Below are positions 1 to 7,200 of a stretch of 10,142 bases of DNA, one piece after another. Location of the stretch: NCBI GenBank assembly GCA_005883655.1, contig VBDA01000082.1:1-10142 (forward strand), written 5' to 3'. Position 1 is the first letter of the stretch. Each line of letters starts with the position of its first letter. Origin of the DNA: Betaproteobacteria bacterium (lineage in GTDB: Bacteria > Pseudomonadota > Gammaproteobacteria > Burkholderiales > Casimicrobiaceae). The translations under genes and the position numbers were made by a program. The notes beneath the pieces were generated by a model. It was not told the DNA's origin and did not search any database. It saw only the letters and a program-made list of their open reading frames with translations.

Positions 1-307
1 TTCGCCCTGGAAATGCACGGTTGAGGAGCAGCGCAGCGCCGAGTCCGATCAGAAAGGCTGGGCCAATGGTTCCCAAAAGATAGATGACGGTAACCCCGAC
101 CGAATGCCACGTCGCATCGCTGGCGAGTATGGTGCGGTAGTTCGCCAATCCGAACGGCAGCTCGGAGAGCCTCAGCACGTTGAGCGTCTTGCCTTGGCGA
201 AAGCTGGTCGCCACCACCAGATAGAGCGGATAGAGAATCAGAAATCCGACCGCGAGCAGCGCCGGCGAAAGCAGCGCGTAGCCGACCCAGCGCGAGCGCC
301 CGATCAT
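1..307 (-). CDS. Sugar ABC transporter permease, MalF/UgpA type (partial, N-terminal 102 residues)
   Basis: Inner-membrane permease subunit of a carbohydrate (CUT1-class) ABC importer. Only the N-terminus is present; the rest lies beyond the left edge. The protein begins MIGRSRWVGYALLSPALL. Its first membrane helix spans about residues 9-31 (YALLSPALLAVGFLILYPLY), followed by a periplasmic loop containing LPFGLANYRTIL, a layout typical of MalF/UgpA homologues (F-x-G-L-x-N-Y). A second hydrophobic segment spans about residues 72-95. The ATG overlaps the TGA of the solute-binding protein gene by 4 bases (ATGA) and has no clear Shine-Dalgarno of its own, so it is probably translated by coupling. 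The EAA loop that contacts the ATPase is not in the window. Family assignment is firm; the transported substrate cannot be told. Confidence 0.88.
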   Translation of the reverse strand, partial: MIGRSRWVGYALLSPALLAVGFLILYPLYLVVATSFRQGKTLNVLRLSELPFGLANYRTILASDATWHSVGVTVIYLLGTIGPAFLIGLGAALLLNRAFPGR

Positions 308-1548
308 GGCAACGGGATTGCGGCGGTCAATTCCTTTTGCAGGTTCGCAAGAATCGCGTCGGTGGGTTGCAACGATGACTGCATACGCACCACCGCCCGA
401 CTGAAGAGGGTCGCGAATTCATTGTAGTTCTCACGCAGCGCGGGCTGCATCGGGAACAGATTCTCCGCCTTCTCCGCGGCCAGAGTGATGGCGCTTAAGT
501 GAAGATTTTTTTTCGCCTGCTCCGGCCCAATCACGCCAATGCGTCCCGCCGGCGAGCCGGTGAGTTGCACGTATTTCTCCTGCCACGCCGGTGATGCCGC
601 AAGAGCGATGAATTCCCACACCAGCTTTTTCCTCTGCGCTTCGAGCCTGGCCGGGATGTGCAGGCTGTTGCTCGCACCGCCGGTGATGACGGGAAATGGG
701 AGTTGCGCCATCTTGAGCAGCGGTCGCGTTTCCGGCTTCGCTTTTTGCAGCGTCGCCCACACCCACGGCCCATCGCGCAGGAATGCAGCCTTGCCGTCGA
801 TGAATAGCTGTCGGGCGGATGCGGAGTTGGTACCGGGCGGCGCGTAGGTCAGCGATTTCCGGAACTGATCCATCGCCGCGACGACGCCGGGATCGGTGAA
901 GTTATACTTATTGCCCTTGAGCCAATCCTGTTTCTCGCCGAGCACCCAGGTTGCGGCGTCGATGAACATATTGGGGTGTTCGGCAGTGGTCGTCACCAGT
1001 CCGAACTGTCCCTTGTCCCGGTTGGTCGTCCTGGCCATCGCATCGAGCCACTCCGCCGGCGTGGTCGGCACTTTCGCGCCTGCGTCCTGAAGCAGCTTCT
1101 CGTTGTAGTAAAGCAGATTGCCATACGGTAAAAGGAGCACACCATAGGTCTTGCCGTTCCAGCTCATCTCGGTCTGCATCTTCGACCATTTGGACGCAAT
1201 GTCGCTGGTCATGAGCAGGTCGTCGATCGGCTCCAGCCATTGCTGACTCGCGAAGCTGGCGAAATTGCGCGACGGAAGATGCACGATGTCGGGTGGGTTC
1301 TGGCCGGCGAAGCGCACGGTAAGCTGATTGACGTAATTCGCGAACGGAATCGAATACAGCTTTACTTTCACACCCGGATGCCTGGCCTCGTACTCACTGA
1401 TCAGTCCCTTCCACCACTCTGCGAAGCCTGGCTCCTCGGCCTGCCAGCTCGGGAAATCCAGCGTTACGCCCTGCGCCGCCACCGGTTCCGTCGCCCCGAG
1501 CACCAGCATCGTCGCCAGCGCTGCAATGATCCGCGCGAGCTTGCTCAC
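304..1548 (-). CDS. ABC transporter substrate-binding protein, family 1 (MalE/UgpB-like)
   Basis: Periplasmic receptor of a carbohydrate-type ABC importer, 414 aa, the usual length for family 1. A Sec signal peptide is visible: basic start (K3, R6), hydrophobic core at residues 7-19, and a likely cleavage site after V-A-A at residue 25. No lipobox cysteine follows, so the mature protein should be soluble in the periplasm. Family features include FPSWQAEEPGFAEWW near residue 32, PPDIVHLPSRNFASFA (about 85-100), LLYYNEKLLQDAG (about 145-157, a hallmark of the family), and DGKAAFLRDGPWVW (about 251-264). The GTG start is chosen because AAGGAGG lies 4 bases upstream and the codon overlaps the upstream TGA as GTGA. 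It lies between the DapA-like gene and the permease in one operon. A run of eight A residues on the coding strand (K346-K347-N348) is the one sequence oddity. The ligand is not identifiable; sugars, polyols or sugar acids are all possible. Confidence 0.93.
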   Translation of the reverse strand: MSKLARIIAALATMLVLGATEPVAAQGVTLDFPSWQAEEPGFAEWWKGLISEYEARHPGVKVKLYSIPFANYVNQLTVRFAGQNPPDIVHLPSRNFASFASQQWLEPIDDLLMTSDIASKWSKMQTEMSWNGKTYGVLLLPYGNLLYYNEKLLQDAGAKVPTTPAEWLDAMARTTNRDKGQFGLVTTTAEHPNMFIDAATWVLGEKQDWLKGNKYNFTDPGVVAAMDQFRKSLTYAPPGTNSASARQLFIDGKAAFLRDGPWVWATLQKAKPETRPLLKMAQLPFPVITGGASNSLHIPARLEAQRKKLVWEFIALAASPAWQEKYVQLTGSPAGRIGVIGPEQAKKNLHLSAITLAAEKAENLFPMQPALRENYNEFATLFSRAVVRMQSSLQPTDAILANLQKELTAAIPLP

Positions 1549-2543
1549 CTTGCCTCCTTCTGATTGCTTTCGGCATTTTTAACCGGAATCGGGAACTCTC
1601 CACGCGGCGAAAAGTCGGCGAGCAGGTCACTGATTTCGGCCAGCATGATACCGAGCTCCGCCTCGTCCTGCCGATCGAGGCGAGGGCCTGGGGCGCGCAC
1701 GTGTGCGCCCCAGATGACGCCACGCCGTTTCAGCACTTCCTTGGTCATCGCCCAGCGGAAGACTGCCTGGAAATTCAGCAATGGCAAGGAACGGTTGTAC
1801 AAAGTGCGCGCGAAGCTGCGGTTGCCGGCGTGCCAGGCTGCCACCATCGTTACATGAATGTCGGTGAGCTCGCACGCTGGCATCGTGCCCAGGGCGCCGC
1901 GCGCTAGCTCGTCAAGGATGTAACGCCCCCCAGCCCCTCCGAGAACACCAATGAAGTGAGGCGCGTCGCCGATTTCACGGGTCGCGAGCAGCGCAGAGAT
2001 GTGCTGGCCGCAAGGCATGGTCTCTTCCTTCACGTAGCGAACCGCGGGAACTTCGGAGACGACTCGCGCAATCGCGCTCATGTCGAATCCCGCGCCGGCA
2101 GGAGGCGGGGCATTTTGAAGCATGATCGGCACCTCCGTCGCCTCAGCGAGCGAGCGGTAGTAGTCGATCAGCGCGGCGGTGTCCCCTGCGAGCCGCGCTG
2201 GCGCCATGACCATCGCCGCCGCGGCACCTAGCGAAGCGGCTTTGTCCAGATGAAGCATCGTCGCCCGCAACTGCTCCGCGGTTGCCCCGACGATCAGTGG
2301 GACACGGCCGTGCGCAGTCGCCGCCAGCACGTCGAGCAAATCGTTGCGCTCCGAATCGCTCAACTGCTCGACTTCGCTCGCCACGCCAGGATAGACCAGA
2401 GCATCCGCGCCACAGCGAATCGCGAACTCCGCGATGCGCGCAAGTCCGGGCGCATCGGGCACGCTATCATCGTCAAACGGCGTGGCCAACACGGGGCAAA
2501 CACCGGAGATGGGTCGCGGTTCAGCGGTTGCTGATGCCGGCAT
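1545..2543 (-). CDS. Dihydrodipicolinate synthase/N-acetylneuraminate lyase family protein (DapA-like)
   Basis: A (beta/alpha)8-barrel class I aldolase-superfamily enzyme of 332 aa, somewhat longer than the usual ~295. These enzymes form a Schiff base between a lysine and a 2-keto acid. Visible features: the N-terminal ISGVCPVLATPFDDD strand (about residues 12-26); the substrate-loop region GVASE (residues 53-57), where DapA has GTTGE; MLQNAPPPAG (141-150), where family members usually read LYNVP; and the Schiff-base lysine K172 in RYVKEET. The usual catalytic tyrosine position is glutamine (Q143). It is therefore unlikely to make lysine precursors and more likely acts in catabolism of a keto acid or sugar acid. 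This fits its place as first gene of an ABC uptake operon, overlapping the binding-protein gene by 4 bases. A C-terminal extension of about 30 residues (after about residue 300) is unassigned. The ATG has only a weak ribosome site (GTGAAAG). Family assignment is firm; reaction unknown. Confidence 0.88.
   Translation of the reverse strand: MPASATAEPRPISGVCPVLATPFDDDSVPDAPGLARIAEFAIRCGADALVYPGVASEVEQLSDSERNDLLDVLAATAHGRVPLIVGATAEQLRATMLHLDKAASLGAAAAMVMAPARLAGDTAALIDYYRSLAEATEVPIMLQNAPPPAGAGFDMSAIARVVSEVPAVRYVKEETMPCGQHISALLATREIGDAPHFIGVLGGAGGRYILDELARGALGTMPACELTDIHVTMVAAWHAGNRSFARTLYNRSLPLLNFQAVFRWAMTKEVLKRRGVIWGAHVRAPGPRLDRQDEAELGIMLAEISDLLADFSPRGEFPIPVKNAESNQKEAR
1553..1559 (-). promoter_or_regulatory. 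Ribosome binding site for the solute-binding protein gene
   Basis: AAGGAGG on the minus strand, 4 bases before the GTG at 1548. It lies inside the last codons of the DapA-like gene. It is a near-perfect anti-16S match and fixes the GTG start. A strong internal site is consistent with the binding protein being made in excess over the enzyme and the permease, which lacks such a site. Confidence 0.8.
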
Positions 2544-2583
2544 CGAACGCTTTCACTCGGACCCGAATAGAAGACAAAGGATT

Positions 2584-2600
2584 GCTGATACGGTATCGGC
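2584..2600. repeat. Operator-like inverted repeat GATAC-G-GTATC
   Basis: A perfect 11-base palindrome around a single central G at 2592, extended by a further two paired bases on each side after one mismatch (17 bases in all). It overlaps the candidate -10 of the leftward operon. Its size and symmetry suit a dimeric repressor, for example of the GntR or LacI type, but no regulator gene lies in the window and I do not recognise the motif. Confidence 0.4.
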
Positions 2601-2618
2601 GCTCTGCCCATCCGTCAA
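2590..2618 (-). promoter_or_regulatory. Candidate promoter of the DapA-like/ABC transporter operon
   Basis: On the minus strand a -35-like TTGACG (2618-2613, 5 of 6 to consensus) is followed after 17 bases by TACCGT (2595-2590, only 3 of 6). This would start transcription near 2583, about 40 bases before the ATG. The -10 element falls inside the inverted repeat at 2584-2600, the position expected for a repressor site. Prediction by eye only; the weak -10 leaves real doubt. Confidence 0.35.
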
Positions 2619-2643
2619 TACGACCGCAGTGTTCAGGTACAAT
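2615..2643 (+). promoter_or_regulatory. Candidate manC promoter
   Basis: TACAAT at 2638-2643 matches the -10 consensus at 5 of 6. A weak -35 (TCAATA, 2615-2620, 3 of 6) sits 17 bases upstream. Transcription would begin near 2650, leaving a leader of about 34 bases before the GTG. The -35 shares bases with the -35 of the leftward candidate promoter, so the two polymerases could compete. Prediction by eye. Confidence 0.4.
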
Positions 2644-2651
2644 TCGTACCT
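2635..2651. repeat. Inverted repeat AGGTAC-aattc-GTACCT
   Basis: Perfect 6-base arms around a 5-base centre, overlapping the candidate manC -10 box. It could be an operator for a dimeric repressor or simply a fortuitous AT-rich palindrome. As RNA it would make only a short hairpin, and no T-run follows, so it is not a terminator. Its centre lies about 51 bases (roughly five helical turns) from that of the repeat at 2584-2600, but the two sequences differ. Confidence 0.4.
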
Positions 2652-2671
2652 TTGCGACCTTCGCTTCGCGC

Positions 2672-2675
2672 AAGG
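2672..2675 (+). promoter_or_regulatory. Ribosome binding site deciding the manC start
   Basis: AAGG, 8 bases before the GTG at 2684. The reading frame stays open far upstream (to 2282), but that extension is Arg/Pro/Ser-rich and antisense to the DapA-like gene. This weak site plus the position of the nucleotidyltransferase motif supports the GTG as start. Confidence 0.5.
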
Positions 2676-2683
2676 CTCTCCTC

Positions 2684-4120
2684 GTGGCACTTGTTCCCAT
2701 CATCCTTTCCGGCGGTGCCGGCACACGGCTGTGGCCGTTATCGCGCGAGACGGCGCCGAAGCCTTTCATGCCGCTGCCTGACGGCGAGACGCTGCTCGCC
2801 AAAACGATCATGCGGGCGATCGCTCTGCCCAACACGGCAGCGTTGATTACCGTCACCAATCGCGACTATTACTTTCACACCAAGGATGTCTACGCCAGCG
2901 CGGGAATCCCGCCGCCGCAGGTCGTCTATCTGCTGGAACCGTTCGGCCGCAATACCGCGGCGGCGGTGGCACTGGCCGCGATGTATGTGGAGGCGACCAT
3001 CGGTGCCGACTCGACGCTGCTGGTGTTGCCCGCGGATCACCTGATTCGCGACGCCGCCGCATTTGCGACCGCGGTCGAAGGCGCCGCATCGCTCGCCCGC
3101 AAGGGATGGCTGGCGACATTCGGCATTGTTCCGACGCATCCGGAGACCGGCTACGGCTACATTCGGTTTGCCGAAGCGCTCGACGTCGCGAACACATTCC
3201 GCGTTGACCGCTTTATCGAAAAACCGCCGCTCGCCGACGCAAACAACTACGTCGCGACAGGCCGCCATGTCTGGAATTCGGGAATGTTCTGCTTTACCCC
3301 GTCCGCGATTCTCGAAGCATTCGCGCAACATTCGCCCGCCGTGCTCGATCCGGTGCGCCGTGTCTGGCAGGACCTGCGCTCGCAGGCCAATTCCTCGATG
3401 ATGGAGATCGACCCCGCGCTGTTCGCTGCGGTGCCCGATATTTCGATCGACTATGCGGTCATGGAAAAGGCCGGCAATGTCGCTGTCGTGCGCGGCGCGT
3501 TCGATTGGAGCGATGTCGGGTCGTGGCAGGCGGTGTCGGCACTATGCGAGCCCGATGCCGAAGGCAACCGCGGACAGGGCGCCCGGGTGGCGATCTCGAC
3601 CCGCGACACTTTTGTCCATGCCGAAGACCGGGTGGTTGCCACGGTTGGTGTTGAAAATCTGGTCATCGTCGACACGCCGGACGCAGTGCTGGTCGCTCAC
3701 CGCGACCACTTGCAGCGCGTGCGCGAAGTCGTCAGCGAATTGAAGGCCCGCGGTCACGACGCATACAAGCTGCATCGCACGGTCGCGCGGCCTTGGGGCG
3801 CATTCACGGTGCTGCAGGAGGGACCGGGCTTCAAGATCAAACGCATCGAAGTAAAGGCCGGCGGCGCGCTGTCGCTGCAGATGCACGCTCATCGCAGCGA
3901 GCACTGGGTGGTGGTCAGCGGCGAGGCGCGCGTCACCAACGGCGAGCGCGTTTATTCTGTGCAGGTCAATGAATCGACTTTTATCCCGTTGAAAACGCGG
4001 CACCGCCTGGAAAATGCCGGCGCGGATCCTTTGGTGATGATCGAGGTGCAGTGCGGCGATTACGTCGGCGAAGATGACATCGTGCGCTTCGACGACCAGT
4101 ATGGCCGCGTGAAAGCCTGA
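2684..4120 (+). CDS. manC: Mannose-1-phosphate guanylyltransferase / mannose-6-phosphate isomerase
   Basis: Cytoplasmic bifunctional enzyme. The isomerase half interconverts fructose-6-P and mannose-6-P; the transferase half joins mannose-1-P and GTP to GDP-mannose, the precursor for mannose, fucose or rhamnose residues in surface polysaccharides (homologues AlgA, XanB, CpsB). With the GTG start it is 478 aa, the usual length. The N-terminal nucleotidyltransferase signature SGGAGTRLWPLSRETAPK spans residues 9-26; GRNTAAAVALAA is at 88-99, LPADHLI at 115-121, FIEKP at 177-181, NSGMF at 198-202 and DWSDVGSW at 274-281. The C-terminal type II isomerase cupin has RPWG at 369-372, QMHAHRSEHWVVVSG at 399-413 with metal-ligand candidates H401, H403, E407, then H440 and EVQCGDYVGEDDIVRFDDQYGR at 454-475. 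The middle His of the common QxHHHR is Ala402. The gene stands alone, diverging from a transporter operon and followed by mfd; no polysaccharide cluster is in view. Confidence 0.95.
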   Translation: MALVPIILSGGAGTRLWPLSRETAPKPFMPLPDGETLLAKTIMRAIALPNTAALITVTNRDYYFHTKDVYASAGIPPPQVVYLLEPFGRNTAAAVALAAMYVEATIGADSTLLVLPADHLIRDAAAFATAVEGAASLARKGWLATFGIVPTHPETGYGYIRFAEALDVANTFRVDRFIEKPPLADANNYVATGRHVWNSGMFCFTPSAILEAFAQHSPAVLDPVRRVWQDLRSQANSSMMEIDPALFAAVPDISIDYAVMEKAGNVAVVRGAFDWSDVGSWQAVSALCEPDAEGNRGQGARVAISTRDTFVHAEDRVVATVGVENLVIVDTPDAVLVAHRDHLQRVREVVSELKARGHDAYKLHRTVARPWGAFTVLQEGPGFKIKRIEVKAGGALSLQMHAHRSEHWVVVSGEARVTNGERVYSVQVNESTFIPLKTRHRLENAGADPLVMIEVQCGDYVGEDDIVRFDDQYGRVKA

Positions 4121-4232
4121 GCGGCGCAAGGCGAGATCAGCGCCCCAGTTCACCAGCCGCCAACTATCGTCGCGTGCTTTGCACGGCTTCGGTTCACGGT
4201 AATCGCGGCGCAATCCGGTTCGCTCGACGCCG

Positions 4233-4238
4233 TATAAT
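4233..4238 (+). promoter_or_regulatory. Candidate mfd promoter -10 box
   Basis: A perfect TATAAT in a GC-rich spacer, 35 bases before the proposed TTG start. No acceptable -35 exists 15-19 bases upstream, and there is no TG extension, so it may need an activator or be weak. It would place transcription start near 4245. The leader would then contain a 10-base palindrome, CCGTCGACGG, at 4253-4262. No factor-independent terminator is seen between manC and mfd, so readthrough from manC is also possible. Confidence 0.4.
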
Positions 4239-4272
4239 TCTCCTTTTTGCGCCCGTCGACGGCCAGGCACTG

Positions 4273-7200
4273 TTGTCCTCTCTCGTTCCGCCGCTCGTTT
4301 CTTCACCGCCCGCTTCGATTCCGGCCGCGCTGCCGAGATTGCTGCCGGCGCCACCCGATGCAGGCCGCAAAGCCTCGGTGCCGCCGCTGGCCGGATCGGC
4401 CGACGCGCTGGCGATCGCCCAGCTTGGAACCGAGGCCGCATTGCAAGCGCGATTCGTCGCCATCGTGTGCGCCGAGGCCGCAGCGACGCAGCGACTCGCT
4501 GACGAAATCGCCTGGTTTGCACCGGCGCTGCGCATCGCCGTGCTCCCGGATTGGGAGACTCTCCCCTACGATCATTTCTCGCCGCACCAGGATCTGGTGT
4601 CGGAGCGGCTGGCGACGCTTTACCGCGTCTCGCGCGGCGAATGCGACGTGCTTCTGGTCGCCGCGACGACCGCGCTCTATCGGCTCGCGCCACCTTCCTA
4701 TCTCGCCGGCTTCACTTTCTTTCTCGCGCAGGGAGAGGCGCTCGACGTCGGCGCCTTGCGCGTACAACTCGCCCTCGCCGGTTATCAACACATGACGCAG
4801 GTGGTTTCTCCCGGTGAATTCAGCATTCGCGGTGGACTGATCGATCTGTATCCGATGGGAAGTCCGCTGCCGTTCCGTATCGATCTCTTCGACCAGGAGA
4901 TAGAATCGATCCGAACTTTCGACGTCGACACCCAGCGCACGGTATATCCCGTGTCCACGGTGCGACTGCTGCCGGCACGCGAATTTCCGCTCGACGACGC
5001 GGGACGCGCGCGCTTTCGCAGCCGCTTTCGGGAAGTGTTCGAAGGTGATCCGTCGCGCTCTTCGTTATACAAGGATATTTCCAACGGCGTCATCCCCGCT
5101 GGAATCGAGTATTACCTGCCGCTGTTTTTCGAAGCGACCGCGACGCTTGCCGACTACCTGCGGCCGAACACCGTCGTCCTGCTTCACGGCGACATCTCCG
5201 CGGCGATCGTGCACTTCTGGCAGGACACCGAGGCGCGTTATCGGCTGCTGCGCGGCGACAAGGCTCGGCCGCTGCTGCCGCCCGACGCGCTGTTCGTCCC
5301 GGAGGACGAGCTCAATCGCCTGCTAAAGCCATTCGCCCGCATTCAGATTCCCACGGAAAGCGCGGATCCGGCACCCGGCGCCGAGCGCTCCAGGTCGGTG
5401 ACCCGGGCTCTTCCGTCGGTTCAGGTCGACCGCCGCGCGAGCGACCCGCTGTTGTTATTGAAGCGCTTTGCGACCGCCACTCGCGAGCGCGTGCTCATTG
5501 TTGGCGAGAGTCTCGGCCGCCGCGAAACCATGCAGCAATATTTCGCTGAATACGGGTTCAAGCCGGCGCTGGTCGAAGACTGGGCCGCATTTCTCGCCAG
5601 CGATGCGAGCCCGGCATTGGCGGTCAGCCCGCTGCATCGCGGCTTTGTCTGGCCCCAAGCAAATCTCGCCCTCGTCACCGAAGCTGAGCTTTATGCCGAC
5701 GTCGCGCGGCGGCCCGGCAAGCGCGAAGGGCGCCGCAGTAACGTCGACGCGATGCTGCGCGATCTGTCGGAGGTCCGCATCGGTGATCCCGTAGTGCACG
5801 AGCAGCACGGCATCGGTCGCTATCTGGGATTGACCACGCTCGATCTCGGCGACGGCGCCAACGAGTTCCTGCATCTGCTCTACGCCAATGACGCCAAGCT
5901 CTATGTGCCGGTGTCGAGCCTGCACCTGATCAGCCGCTACAGCGGAGCGGCGCCCGAAGCCGCACCTCTGCACGAGCTGGGAAGCGGCCAATGGGCGAAG
6001 GCAAAGAAGAAGGCAGCGCTGCGTGCGCATGACACCGCGGCGGAGCTCCTCAACCTGTATGCACAGCGAGCCGCGCGCGAGGGACACGCATTCAAGTTCG
6101 ACGTGCACGATTACGAAGCCTTCGCCGCAGGTTTCGGTTTCGAGGAGACGCCCGATCAGGCTGCCGCGATCGAAGCCGTGATCGGTGACCTGACTTCCGG
6201 CAAACCCATGGACAGGCTGGTGTGCGGCGACGTGGGCTTCGGCAAGACCGAGGTGGCGCTGCGCGCAGCATTCGTCGCGGTGGCGGATGGCAAGCAGGTC
6301 GCGGTCCTCGTTCCGACGACCTTGCTCGTCGAACAGCACTTCCAGACCTTCTCCGACCGGTTCGCCGATCTGCCGGTGAAGCTCGCCGAGCTGTCCCGCT
6401 TCCGATCCACCGGCGAGGTCAAAACCGTGCTCCAGGGCCTTGTCTCGGGACAGATCGACCTCGTCATCGGAACCCACAAGCTCATTCAGCCGGACGTCAA
6501 ATTCCAGCGGCTGGGACTCGTCATCATCGACGAGGAGCATCGCTTCGGCGTGCGCCAGAAAGAGCGCCTGAAGCGGCTTCGCGCCGAAGTGGACGTGCTC
6601 ACGCTCACCGCGACGCCGATCCCGCGAACGCTGGCGATGTCGCTGGAGGGGCTGCGCGATTTTTCGGTGATCGCCACCGCCCCGGAACGACGGCTGGCGA
6701 TCAAGACCTTTGTTTCGCAATACTCCTCCGGCATCGTGCGCGAGGCGGCGTTGCGCGAGCTCAAGCGCGGCGGCCAGATCTATTTTCTGCACAACGACAT
6801 CGACACCATCGTGACCATGGGCGAAAGGCTTGCCGCGCTGGTGCCCGAGGCGCGCCTGGCGATCGCTCATGGCCAGATGCCCGAACGCGAGCTGGAGCGC
6901 GTGATGCGCGACTTCTATCAGCAGCGTTCCAATCTTCTGCTCTGCTCGACCATCATCGAGACCGGCATCGACGTGCCAACCGCGAATACCATTCTCATTC
7001 ATCGCGCCGATCGATTCGGCCTCGCGCAGCTCCATCAGCTGCGGGGCCGCGTCGGACGCTCGCATCACCAGGCGTACGCCTATTTGCTGACGCCGCCGGA
7101 AGAAGCGCTGTCGGTGCAGGCCAAGAAGCGCCTCGAGGCGATCCAGTTGATGGAGGAGCTGGGATCGGGCTTCTACCTCGCGATGCACGATCTCGAGATA

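Noticed and set aside
2282..2683. A 134-residue N-terminal extension of ManC
   Set aside because: This part is antisense to the DapA-like gene, low in complexity and Arg-rich. ManC homologues begin within a few residues of the SGGAGTRLWP motif, as the GTG at 2684 does.
4173..4188. Short hairpin CGTGC-ttt-GCACG between manC and mfd as a terminator
   Set aside because: The stem is only 5 bases with a 3-base loop and no T-run follows.
3542..4693. A 383-codon minus-strand frame spanning the manC/mfd junction
   Set aside because: Arg/Ala/Pro-rich product with no motifs, antisense to two well-supported genes.
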